A stretch of DNA of 23,970 bases. Source: Pelargonium nanum (taxonomy: Eukaryota > Streptophyta > Magnoliopsida > Geraniales > Geraniaceae). Position numbers and translations under genes: made by a program. Location: contig JAYMTF010001351.1 of assembly GCA_036897485.1 (NCBI GenBank), forward strand, positions 1 to 23,970. Direction: 5' to 3'. Of this stretch, positions 10,611 to 20,304 are shown in pieces. The first letter of the stretch is position 1, and each line of letters starts with the position of its first letter. A model generated the notes under the pieces. The model searched no databases, was not told the origin of the DNA, and worked only from the letters and a program-made list of their open reading frames with translations.

Positions 10611-10628
10611 TTCTTGGTCGACCAAGAA
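10611..10628. repeat. Perfect 18-base palindrome beside a 38-base direct repeat
   Basis: TTCTTGGTCGACCAAGAA reads identically on both strands. A related half, AGGTCGACCTAAGAATT, lies at about 10507-10523. Directly to the right, GACCTTCACTAC at 10633 recurs at 10671 with similar following bases (TATAGGT, TTGTAATTC). Probably remnants of a mobile element; the rest of 10220-11320 shows no gene. Confidence 0.5.
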
Positions 10629-11321
10629 TATAGACCTTCACTACTTTTTTATAGGTGATTGTAATTCTTGGACCTTCACTACCTTATTATAGGTCCACCA
10701 TTGTAATTCAGACTATTTTACCAAACAATCTCGTTATCCATAGTTTTTGACATTGATTTACCAAACAAAACATCTGTTCTCTATAGATCGTGTTTGATTC
10801 AAATAACTACTCTATGTTACATGAATAAAACAAAAATGTTTACCACTGGATGTTTACCAGACACATTTTACCTCGATATTTTTATATTCATATCAAATAT
10901 GTTATACTGACAAGTAAAAATGCTAATCCTGTTATCAAAAAAAAAATGCTAATCCTAAAACATTCCATATCCTCGACCGTTTCAAAAATGATCTTTGAAT
11001 AGTGTTGCGTTTCATGGATAGTTAATGTAGTTATTATTCAAATAACTTTGTAAACACATGTCATGTGAATAGTAAAACAATTTGGAATACTCCCCAAACT
11101 GAATAAACCTAGAAAGAGAAGCAAAGATACGATAAATCATATATATTGAAAGATCAAAAGAAGCAGATCAGCTGCTAAAACATAAACCAGTAACATAAAC
11201 TCAATGTGTTCCTCGACAAAATCACCCAACATAGAGACATAACACAATCCAAACTATAAATTCCCAACCACTACAAAAATTTAAACCCACCATAGAGACA
11301 CACTATACTCACTCTCCCTCT

Positions 11322-14300
11322 CTATTTGCCGCTGCTATGTTTTGCCTTCGAGTGAGCCTCCATTGCTTGTTCCGACTTGAATGACCTGTTTTCAAATAAC
11401 AGAATAAGTTGAATCAGCAAAATTATATTTAGTCTAGAAACCGAAAGAAATTTAAGAATCCAAGTTCACATACTTGCTGCAAGATTTGCATGTGACTTCG
11501 CCACCAGACTTGGGGCTTTTTGATTTGTCAGCATTTGAGGTCTTTGCCACAGCCTTCTTTGCGGGATGGGGAGTTGCTGAGTGACCACCCTTCTTCCCAT
11601 CTATGATCAATAGAGAAAAACTATATAAGACGAGATTTCCAAACTACCACCTACGCTTCATAACATATGAAACGGCCTAAATAATCTTATGATCCAAGTA
11701 AAAACTAACAATGAAATTCATGTAATGAGTAGTAACGTATATACCAAGTAAAAATGACACTTAAACAAATTCAATAAAAATGTTATATATCAAGCACCTG
11801 TCTTTTGAGGAGATGCTACTTTAGCCTTCTTGGTAGACACTGGTGTTTTAGTAGCAGATTCAGCTTGTCGCTTCTTGTTTCCAACAGCCTACAATAAAGA
11901 ACATACAGACAATTAAGAAAAAATAAACTTTCAATACAAAAACAGCAAACAATTGTATATTATCATGCGCACCTTCTTTGGGGTTGGAGTCTCTTCCTCC
12001 TCGTCACTTTCATCATCATCTTCATCGTCCTCGTCAATGTCATCACTGTCAGAGCCATCACCCATCTCCTGTAAAAGAAATAAAAACAGAAATAGCTTAG
12101 AAATTATAGGTAAATATATCAAATAACAATTGAAGCAAGACATAACAATTGAGTTATACCTCATCAGAATCGATGTCGTCATCATCTTCATCACTGTCTT
12201 CTTCATCTTTGCTTGGCTCCACCACCTTCACCTTTTTTGCAGATTCTGGCTTGGCAGCTGCTTCCTTGGGTGCGGCAGGGTTTGGTTTTTCAGCTTTCTG
12301 GTTTCCCTTAATTTTTAAACAGATGAACAAGAAAGTGGTTTAGGTCATTTCAAAACTATTACAAGTAAAGAAAACCCGGGTTAAAGTAAAAGGTAATTAG
12401 TTATGCACCATTCTCGGTAGCTGCCACAGGCAATTCCTCATCAGACTCTTCCTCATCAGATGAACCAGAAAAACCTAACGACCAAAAGGTAGAAATATAG
12501 AGTTAAGCATAGCTTTCTGAAAAATAAAATGTAAATATAAATTGAATCATTCACAAGAGCTCACCTTCATAACCTTCCTCAGTGCAACCACAATCGGCAC
12601 CACAAGCGCAAGGCGGTCAAGGAAAAACATTAACTAACATAAATTAAAAAGATTAAGTACTTTTCTTTAAATATCTTTGCTTGATATGTTTAATATAGAA
12701 GGGGTATTTGTTTGGCATGGAAGCAATAAAGGAAATATGAAGGATATTCTTCGTTAGAGTTTTTGTATCCAGCTAAGTAAATGCTTCCATTTTTCCAGTT
12801 GTGAGACAGCTCAAACTCTTGCTCAAAGACCAAATCGAATGACAGGTTAGGGCACTTCTCAGAAGAGAGTGTTCCAAGTACAAGCTTCTGAGTGTCAAAC
12901 TTCAAATGGAGGACAACAGGTTCACCCTTGTCCTTCTTTGACTCTCCAAGAGCAGCCTAACAATGGTTAAAACAATAAGAGGAATAATTTACAACTATAA
13001 AGCATGTTAATTAACGAGAATTGGGATTGTGAAAAGTTCAAACCTGTGAAAGATGCAATAGCTTGCCAACACCGGGATCCACTTTAAGTGTCTCTCCAGC
13101 CTTAACTTCAACACCTGAAAACACATTGCAAAGTACAAAAAACAGCATTTGTAAAAAGGTGCAGAATATTTCCACATTGAAACCATAAAGAAAAATACTA
13201 AGAATCATATGATAATTTTCAATGATGACCTATAACAAATCAAAACTTCACAATAATGCAACTCAAATCAGACTTTGAGTGCAAAACCATATTAACTTTA
13301 AATTCCAAGCAACTTGTCATGTGATTCTTGATTAGCTGAATCCAGTACACCAAGTAAAACACTTAATACGATTAATTGTTATTGCTATATCTAGCACACT
13401 GTTTTGCTTGTATATAACAAGCACAAAAGAATGAAGAATGAGTAGTAACATAATGATCGGGATAAAGAGTGAAGGGCAAAATAACCAGTTCACGTCAACA
13501 ACATTATCATGGCATATCAGATGTTTTAACAACAAATTACTGTGACGTGCATATATTACATGGTCTTTAAATTTTTGTGTGGAAATTTTCACAGAGCAAA
13601 TTATCAGTTCCCACCAAAAAAAAAAAGATTGAATGACATATATGATGTGTTAACAATAAATTACTGTGATATACAAAAATTGCTTAAACTTTAATATTTG
13701 TGAGAATATTTTCAGCCATAATGAATACTATAGAGCTTCGAAAAGATATTAAACACATACAGAGTACAAAGCAAATATAAATGAATATTCACTTATCAGA
13801 AACATAATCAAGTGACCTATCAGATATTATAGCAATAAACTAATGAGCCATAAAAATTTGCATAAACTTTGCTGTTTGTGTGGACATTTTCAGCCGTGAC
13901 AGACACTAAGAAGCTCTGATAACATATCAAACAAATGTAGAACACAGGCAAGCTAATCAGTTCAGAGAGGAAAGGTCATATGACAAGTAATAAGATACAC
14001 CAACAAATTAATGTAATATACAAAAATTGCATAAACTAAGATACTTATACAAATTCAGCAAGAACAAATATACTGACAAGCTCTGTAACATATCGAACAA
14101 ATGTAGAGCACAAAGCAAAATAATCATTTCTCAACAGAAACATGAACTTTGATGTTCATACAATTTCAGAAAAGAGAGACTGAAAAGCTCTGATAACATA
14201 TTGAACAAATTCAGAGTACGTAGCAAAATAATCGGTTCACAACAAACACAAAATCAGTTTTCAAATACGAAGAGAAACGACGAAACAGAAGAATCAAACA

Positions 14301-14363
14301 TGAAATGAGATGCGTGATCATGAAATATATCGAGAGAGAGAAGCAATTACCCCAAAACTCCAT
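11322..14363 (-). CDS. HDT: HD2-type (HDT) plant histone deacetylase, nucleoplasmin-like
   Basis: Plant-specific nuclear/nucleolar chromatin protein implicated in histone deacetylation and rRNA-gene repression. Exons from the start: 14363-14351, 13114-13044, 12956-12748, 12581-12565, 12474-about 12407, 12306-12160, 12068-11973, 11888-11798, 11600-11474, 11385-11322 (TAG); about 300 residues. The N-terminus MEFWGVEVKAG is the family signature. His25 and Asp69, reported as essential in HD2, are both present. An acidic middle (exons 6 and 7, many D/E/S), a Lys-rich region with KKRQ and KKAK, and a C-terminal C2H2 finger (CKSC...H...H) follow in the family's usual order. Intron 3 (12747-12582) is a U12-type AT-AC intron and exon 4 is only 17 nt. 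At intron 5 the frame closes only with a GC donor (12406), an internal GT donor (CCT|GTGGCA) or a one-base difference in the CCC run at 12305-12307. The paralogue number is not resolved. Confidence 0.95.
12582..12747 (-). other. U12-type AT-AC intron of the HDT gene
   Basis: Read on the minus strand, exon 3 ends ...GAAGA and the intron opens ATATCCTTC, the exact minor-spliceosome 5' consensus. TTCCTTGAC (complement of 12616-12624) matches the U12 branch consensus TTCCTTRAY, and the intron ends GCAC before exon TGAGGAAGG. Joining gives GAT GAG GAA in frame. There is no GT donor between the conserved GYKNSNE coding and the in-frame stop downstream. The branch A is about 35 bases from the AC, longer than the usual 10-20. 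Confidence 0.85.
13430..14245. repeat. Degenerate tandem array of about 170-base units in HDT intron 1
   Basis: Shared blocks recur: AACAAATTACTGTGATATACAAAAATT-like, TTTGTGTGGACATTTTCAGCC-like, AAGCTCTGATAACATAT-like with GAACAAATGTAGAGCACAAAGCAA-like, then AATCAGTTC-like. The AAGCTCTG-type block starts at about 13731, 13911, 14078 and 14185, so units are 167-181 bases with a shortened last copy. A first partial copy begins near 13430. The array fills most of the 1.2-kb intron 1 (13115-14350). Confidence 0.75.
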
Positions 14364-14383
14364 GGACGTCGCTAGAGTTGAAG

Positions 14384-14611
14384 CTAGGGTTTCGAGGAGG
14401 GTTCTGGAAGAGCAAATGGAGAGTGTAGGGGTTTTGAGAGGCTGAGAAACGAGGGTTTAACTGGAATTTATAGAGGGCTATGCGTTTTTGTGAGCCTAGG
14501 GTTTTGATTTTCATTTTGGGCGCGGATACGAGTATGGGCCGGGTCGATACGGGCCGAGCCCATATTTTATTGGGCTTTAAGTTGGTTTATTACATTTTAT
14601 GGGTTTGGGCT
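14384..14611 (-). promoter_or_regulatory. HDT promoter and leader: telo-boxes, TATA box, site II cluster
   Basis: On the minus strand, reading away from the gene: telo-box AAACCCTAG (complement of 14384-14392) in the leader; TATAAAT (complement of 14466-14472) about 105 bases from the ATG; a second telo-box (complement of 14496-14504); then site II motifs TGGGCC/T at 14535-14540, 14557-14562 (reverse), 14571-14576 and 14606-14611. Telo-box plus site II is a known combination in promoters of plant ribosomal, nucleolar and proliferation genes, consistent with a nucleolar HD2 protein. Confidence 0.7.
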
Positions 14612-14981
14612 TGTGTCGTGTGGTATTTAGCTCATGTGATAATGGTATCAATTAAAATATATATGGTAATTTAAAATTCATTTTTTTCTATTTAAGATTT
14701 ATCCAAGTACTTCGAACGGCCGTTCACACTTCTATAAATATCGGATCTCAAGTAGATTGAAACGGTTGTTAGGAAAAATCGAACAGATGTTCTCGTTTCT
14801 CGAGTATTTAGAAAATATAAAAATTTGGAAAGAAAAAAAAAACGTGTGAATTTCTTAACTCTACACAATTTACACCATTTATATATGTAATTCCATCATA
14901 AGATTGTGATATTTTCATAGAGCATGAGATTAGAGCTTACAATTCTTGCATGTGTGCATGTTACAACAAGAACATGACCTT

Positions 14982-15058
14982 TTTATGAAGATGAAACATA
15001 AACACATCAACGGCTAGTAGTATGGCCCATTTTATGAAGATGAAACACAAACACAACA
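14982..15058 (+). repeat. Two-copy direct repeat, period 49
   Basis: TTTATGAAGATGAAACA at 14982 recurs exactly at 15031, with similar flanks ACAAACACA. It lies in the spacer (about 14640-16540) between HDT and the At4g22758-like gene, which is otherwise AT-rich and without a recognised gene except the doubtful frame at 15111. Confidence 0.7.
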
Positions 15059-15098
15059 CGATAGGACATAAATAGAGAGGGCAGCTACCACTTTGTAG

Positions 15099-15323
15099 TT
15101 ACACACTTATTTGCCAAAGATTGAGAGCAAAGACAGAAACAAAGTGAAGGGGTGTTGCCCGGTTCTAGAGAGATCAAGAAGCGAAAGGTCCTCGGTACTT
15201 GCTAGCACAAGGACGAGGAGTTCGAGTTCAGGGTGGATACCTAAGGAGACACGAGTCATTCAGCTGGTGTTCGTGACCATCAAACCTCTCCTCAAAGTAT
15301 TTGTGAAACACAAAAAAAACTAA
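15099..15323 (+). other. Open frame without ATG, GC-richer than surroundings; possible gene remnant
   Basis: An open frame runs from after a TAG (15096-15098) to TAA at 15321-15323 and encodes a Ser/Arg-rich stretch (SRSERSS, RTRSSSSGW) followed by a basic amphipathic tail (TIKPLLKVFVKHKK). It contains no ATG; the first plausible start is TTG at 15111. TATA-like CATAAATAGAG lies about 40 bases upstream. The base composition is richer in G and C than the neighbouring AT-rich DNA. I do not recognise the family. It could be a decayed small-protein gene, an exon of an unseen gene, or chance. Confidence 0.2.
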
Positions 15324-16439
15324 ACAATCTAAACATCGGTTAGATTCATCTTAGATGGATCCTTGGAAAGGTTTTATGGAAAAAAATTGTTATATATGCA
15401 TGCTTACTTCCGCTATTCGTTTGATACCAACATTATTCAATATTTTGTACAATACAACACAACACAATAAGTTTAATATGTAATTAAGTGTGCTTGTCAC
15501 AACAAGACTAATAAATCGTGTGTATTTTGGAGGCAAACACAAACACTATAGAGTTAGCAATTGTATTAGATTCCTTTGTACAAACACGATGCAATTATAA
15601 ACAAGATAGTTAACTTTGCGTTGTGTGTCAGTATTAGATGCAATTGTTAAAACAAGTGCCATCCACAAATAATGCTAGACAATCCACTTAGCTAAACAAT
15701 GATGCTAGACAATTCACAAATAATGTGTCGGCCTAGCAACCTCGGCCCTACCTAATCTCAATACCCAACTTTGCAAGTCACAAACACAACCACAACTTTT
15801 CTTTTTAGTTTTAACTTCTTCTTCATTAATGATCATTATTTAAACTCCATGAATTATGATGGCCTTCGAGAACCAACAAGAAAGAGAGAGAATATACATA
15901 AATCATGCAAAATAATAATATGATGCTCGATTTCATAATTATTGTGGCTCAAATTATTTAAATTATTACTTTACTTCCCATTTCAAAACCTATGCGTTAC
16001 TCGCGCAATCACGACAGTTAGAACGAAAAACAGCCTATGAAATTTAAAAGTGTTGGGTGAACTTCATAATCAATAAATAAATTAAGATGTCATTTCACAG
16101 TCAATTCACATTTTATTCATTTGTGCCAAAACTCGTAAAATTTTGACTTAGTCAACAATTTTATATCACAAATTAAATCAATCATCTCATCCAATTTTAT
16201 ACAATTAAGAAAACAATTTGGTCACTACTCATGCTTTAGGACAATTCACATTTTGAAATTAATACGAATGGATCATCTGAGTCAACTATATTATGCTCAC
16301 CCATTATCATGATTTCCCAAATATTGAAAGGTTAGAATAAAAAAAAAGACAAAATATTCTAAAATTAAATTGAAAATTTTAAACAAACAAGAGCATAGCT
16401 TACAAATGCTACAACTATACAAACTGTAATTTTTATCAC

Positions 16440-16467
16440 TGGCAAAAACATTTACTGGTTTTTGCCA
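16440..16467. other. Perfect 10-bp inverted repeat downstream of the At4g22758-like gene
   Basis: TGGCAAAAAC (16440-16449) and GTTTTTGCCA (16458-16467) are exact reverse complements with an 8-base spacer, about 120 bases beyond the stop codon of the minus-strand gene. It may fold as a hairpin in its 3' region. A candidate poly(A) signal AATAAA (complement of 16545-16550) lies between. Confidence 0.4.
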
Positions 16468-16585
16468 ATTTTTTACCCTTCAAAAACTGGATTTCAATAC
16501 AAATTTACCACTAAAACCTTATCTGAATTTCCCTATTTTTAAAATTTATTCTTTATACATATCAACGGTCGAAAAAACAACCCGT

Positions 16586-17250
16586 CTACAACAGAAAATC
16601 CATAAACTTCAGCCACTGAAACCCAGCCTTGCTGTCCTTCTCAGCCTCTTTCGAGCACGTCGACGGCGTCGTTTCGGAACTCGCCGGAGTTTTCGGGCAC
16701 AAGAAGAAGTTTCTGGAACCCAACACCATCAGCTTCTCCTCTCTATCTAAACCTGAAACAAAATAGAGCAGAATCACGATCAGTCTCCGCCGTACACGTG
16801 TACAGAATATCAAATCAGACGGTGATTAAACATCTTACTTTCTAAGCTAAACTGGGAGTAATGGAGGCCATAAGCGGACGGATCGGTGGACGGCAGGATC
16901 GGACGGCGGCCTTCCCTGGCGGATTTGCGGAGAGCGGCGGCGACGAGATCGCCGACGGTCGACTCCGGCGACATGATCACCTGCACGGCCCCGAGGCTTC
17001 CGCGGATCGTCACGTTGAGAAGCAGCTTCGTGAGCCGCGCGCGCGGTTGCATCTCCGCCGGCGAATCCTCCGGCACGGCGACGGGGACTCCTCTGAAGGA
17101 GAGAAGATCGGGAACCGTCTTCGGCCGCCGGAGCTCCGGCGTCATGCTCGCCGACATCCCGCTGTGAAACGACGAAGATTTCTGCGACAACCGTCCTCTC
17201 CGGTTCTTCTCCTCCGATCCTCGTCGCTGCAGGTTCTTCGAGTTCGGCAT
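16586..17250 (-). CDS. At4g22758-like protein of unknown function (DUF7054-type ubiquitin-like fold)
   Basis: Two exons, 17250-16839 and 16752-16586 (TAG), joined by a GT-AG intron at phase 1, give 192 residues. The start MPNSKNLQRRGSEEKNRRGR is basic and Ser-rich. Residues 41-71 hold a KTVPDLL segment and a low-complexity linker. About 72-158 form the conserved block, starting RLTKLLLNVTIRGSLG, with STVGDLV and SAREGR and ending VLGSRNFFLCPK. That is the pattern of plant proteins annotated as uncharacterized At4g22758-like. The tail is Ser/Thr/Lys-rich and ends WLKFMDFLL. No signal peptide or membrane span is seen and no catalytic motif is apparent. The biochemical role is unknown. Family assignment rests on recognition of the conserved block. 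Confidence 0.85.
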
Positions 17251-17321
17251 GGCCGTTTCGTATATGTGTATGTATAGATTTCTATATAGAATTTTTCAAA
17301 ATCTCGATCCCGTCTACCGGT

Positions 17322-17423
17322 TTACCTCAAGCGCCGGTACCGGAAGAATCGGAGTCTGGGGAAGCCGAGAGCGGCGGCGGAGGAGAAACGGCTCTCAGGT
17401 TCCCGGTCGTCGGTAACGATCAT
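17322..17423 (-). promoter_or_regulatory. Upstream ORF (33 codons) in leader of the At4g22758-like gene
   Basis: Between the inferred transcription start (about 17490) and the main ATG (17250) the minus strand carries ATG at 17423-17421, an open frame MIVTDDREPESRF..., and TAA at 17324-17322. It ends about 70 bases before the main start and could lower or condition its translation. A donor-like GAG|GTAAAC overlaps its end, so part of the leader might be spliced. Confidence 0.45.
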
Positions 17424-17519
17424 AACCTGCGTGGCACAGCCGTAAATAGATGAGAAGCACGAGGGCGATTTGTTAAGCAATAAGCGGCGAATGTTGAGGA
17501 AGAGGAAGGGTCTGGCGCG

Positions 17520-17810
17520 TATTTATATGGATGAGAAGATAAGAGAGTGGTGTTGGGTAAGACTCGCGAAACTGGAACGATTTTTCCAGTGAAGGCACGG
17601 AACCGGCCATAACCGGTTGCGCCCAAAGATAGACATGACGGTTCGGGATTGAGATTTTGGACGTTATGAGAGTTAGGCGACTGGCTATTACCGGTTTGGT
17701 GGGGACATGTGTGTGGTGATGCTTGGAATCTGGGGTTGGATAGTAACTGCCGTTTGCTAACGTGCGCGGGTGGTGTGTTGATGAGGTGGTGGACACGTGG
17801 AAAGACGTGG
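17520..17810 (-). promoter_or_regulatory. Promoter of the At4g22758-like gene: TATA box and G-box
   Basis: TATAAATA (complement of 17520-17527) would place the transcription start near 17490. About 270 bases further upstream, GACACGTGG contains a G-box CACGTG (17794-17799) next to a second ACGT core (17805-17808, GACGTGG). These are typical bZIP/bHLH targets, including abscisic-acid response elements. Function is inferred from motif and position. Confidence 0.6.
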
Positions 17811-17949
17811 GTCGGTGTGGGAGCCGGAGATTTGCTTAAAGTGCCAGGTGTCGGTTGGTGATTGGGTGGTGATTTATGAGTGAGTGACGCTAATTGGGCG
17901 GCTATGTTGTGGGCTGGGCTGGACACAGGAGGGCTTAAAAGTAAAAACG

Positions 17950-20300
17950 TCACACGATTGACTCGTTTAATTCACTACTCAGTGAGTGAACCTTCTAGGA
18001 ACCTCCTAATGTCACGTTTTGTGTGATGCTGAGATTCTTTTGGGACTAATAAAGCTTGACCACATTTTTTTGGTTGACTTAGTTTGACCTCCAATTGTAT
18101 CAAACTATCAATCCAATTTGGCTTGCTATATGTTTATTTTATTATACTCACAAAGTCTCAATTGCTTATACTCAAACGATTATTTGTTTACCTACATGTA
18201 CAAATTGTATTGGAACATGATTTATATTGTTATGGTAGAGCCGAGATATGCTTACAAATAACATCTTATATTCTTAATAGACTAACTCTAATGAATGACT
18301 CGTAATATTTCACTCGCATTTTAATGTTATCTCTTGGTACTTATATAACGTAAGCATGTATAAGTAAGTTATATATTTTCCAATCGTTTGCTTCTAATTT
18401 GAGCAACAAATAACTTTTTCTGAGTCACGCCGACTTTATTCACTTCATTTTGATCTCATATAGTTAAAATGAAAAAGATATTGAATATAGTTTTATTCAA
18501 CTTTGTGGATTGGAGATCCTCGAATGATCACCCACTATCCAGTGGTGACAAAATGTAAAATAGGCCACATACTTATAACAAGATAAAACATTGTCATCGC
18601 AGTTGAAATTAAAGATTAGCTAATACATACCACTACTATATGTTGGGTTTATTTTTATGCATTGAATTATCGTTTAGTTATTGACGTTTATGCCTAACTG
18701 TACCCGACAAATTACATCGAAACCAATTTGAGTGATAATAATATAATGCACCACCCTTCAATAATTGAAACATATTCAACCACATCCACAACGTGCAATT
18801 CCGTTTGAAATTGAAATACGAATAAGTTTATTTATTATCAAATTTACCATTAATATTATTATTTGGTGTGGTGGTGGCCATTGAAATGTGGCTATTAAAA
18901 ATGGCAAGAGACATATGTCGTGGTTTGGCAAGGAGGGCAAATCGGGCAATTCACATATACATATAAACATGCGCCAGCAAATTATTGATTCAGTAGGGCC
19001 CAGTGACCTCGCTGACGTGGACCTATAAACATCTGGAGCCGTATTCTTGCCACGTCACTTGTTTGTTTAATTTCGTTTTCTATAATCACTTGTTTGTTTA
19101 ATTACTCATTTTCTAATTGAATATTCGTAATTATAATTGATGGCTTAAGAACCAGATTCGGAATCTACGCATCTTGATAAGGTTAACACGAGGTACACGA
19201 TTCTTAATCTTAAAAATTACTATGAAAATGCATAACATAGGTGTGACAATGAAAACAATAATATAAAATATAATAAACAAATGAACATTTCTTTCAATAA
19301 AAAATAAGTATTATTGAAAAAATAAATATAGGTGTAAAAACGCATACAATTCAAAATTTAAATTGTAATCGGGTTGAATTGGGTTCATATTGAAAGGGCT
19401 TAAACGGACCTCAAAACGCAAAAAATATAAGTTGCAAAATTTGAAAATTTGAAGTTTTAGTAAGATACGTGCGAATTTGTTCGATTTGTTTCATAATCGA
19501 TTGGAGCTTAATAGGTGTGATATATACACGATTGAAATTGCGGTTTCATGATATTATTCAACATAAAATGACGTTAACTAATTATTTTATATTGAAAATC
19601 GTAATGACTTTTTTCGAATTGAATGGCAAATTATTTAACCGTTTGATTTTGAGTTCAAATGAGTTTTATCAATAAATTATATTTTATTATGTAATGAATT
19701 ATAGATTACTCAAATTTACTATTCAGCAGTAAATTAATTTGATACTCTTTTTTATTTTTAAAAGTTTAGATTGATTGGTTTTTTACTAGCTCAATGAAAT
19801 CAACATGATTCCCATCAACTATTTTTAAGGCATTTTCTTATACATGTATTAACAAACACAAACCAACCGCAACCAATGTCCTTTCGAAAATAGATTGAGC
19901 CATTAAAATTGGTAGATTTTTTGAGTTCCAATGTAAGATTCAAAATAATATAAAAACTACTACTTGATGGTTTATATGGTTTACAAAAAACATTGGAAAT
20001 TGATGTGTAGTGCACACTACAAGCACATGAAATCGGATCCAACTTGCATCATTGAACCAATAATTTGCAAAATTATATAACGTATATTTGTACTAACGAA
20101 TAATAAATAGATAAAACTAGTTCAATTTGCGAGTGAAGCAAACTCTTATGAACCCACACAATTTGCACGTAAAACCATAACTTGTGACCCTAATGAAACA
20201 GTTCAAGTTTCGTGTTTGGGACCAAATTGGACATTCTCAACTTATCCTATAAAATATACATAAAATTCGAATTGTTTCTTCTAAGCTAAATCCAAACTTC
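17950..20300. other. Intergenic, AT-rich, no gene recognised
   Basis: Only short chance frames, stop-rich on both strands. A pair of inverted bZIP-type sites TGACGTGG (19013-19020) and CCACGTCA (19050-19057) flanks CTATAAAC, followed by a repeated ACTTGTTTGTTTAATT (about 19058 and 19088). Nothing else above background. Confidence 0.5.
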
Positions 20301-20304
20301 TCTA

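Noticed and set aside
12130-12343. Plus-strand Ser-rich open frames
   Set aside because: They are antisense shadows of the Asp/Glu-rich HDT exon 6.
16861-17277. 138-codon plus-strand open frame
   Set aside because: Antisense shadow of exon 1 of the At4g22758-like gene. The minus frame has the conserved family block and correct splicing.
17420-17953. Long minus-strand open frame (177 codons) rich in Pro, Ser, Thr and His
   Set aside because: It begins at GTG, not ATG, is low-complexity, and overlaps the TATA box and G-box of the At4g22758-like gene. Its openness reflects C-rich promoter composition.
17988-18001. GAACCTTCTAGGAA as a heat-shock element
   Set aside because: The spacing of the third half site is off by one and no gene start is nearby.
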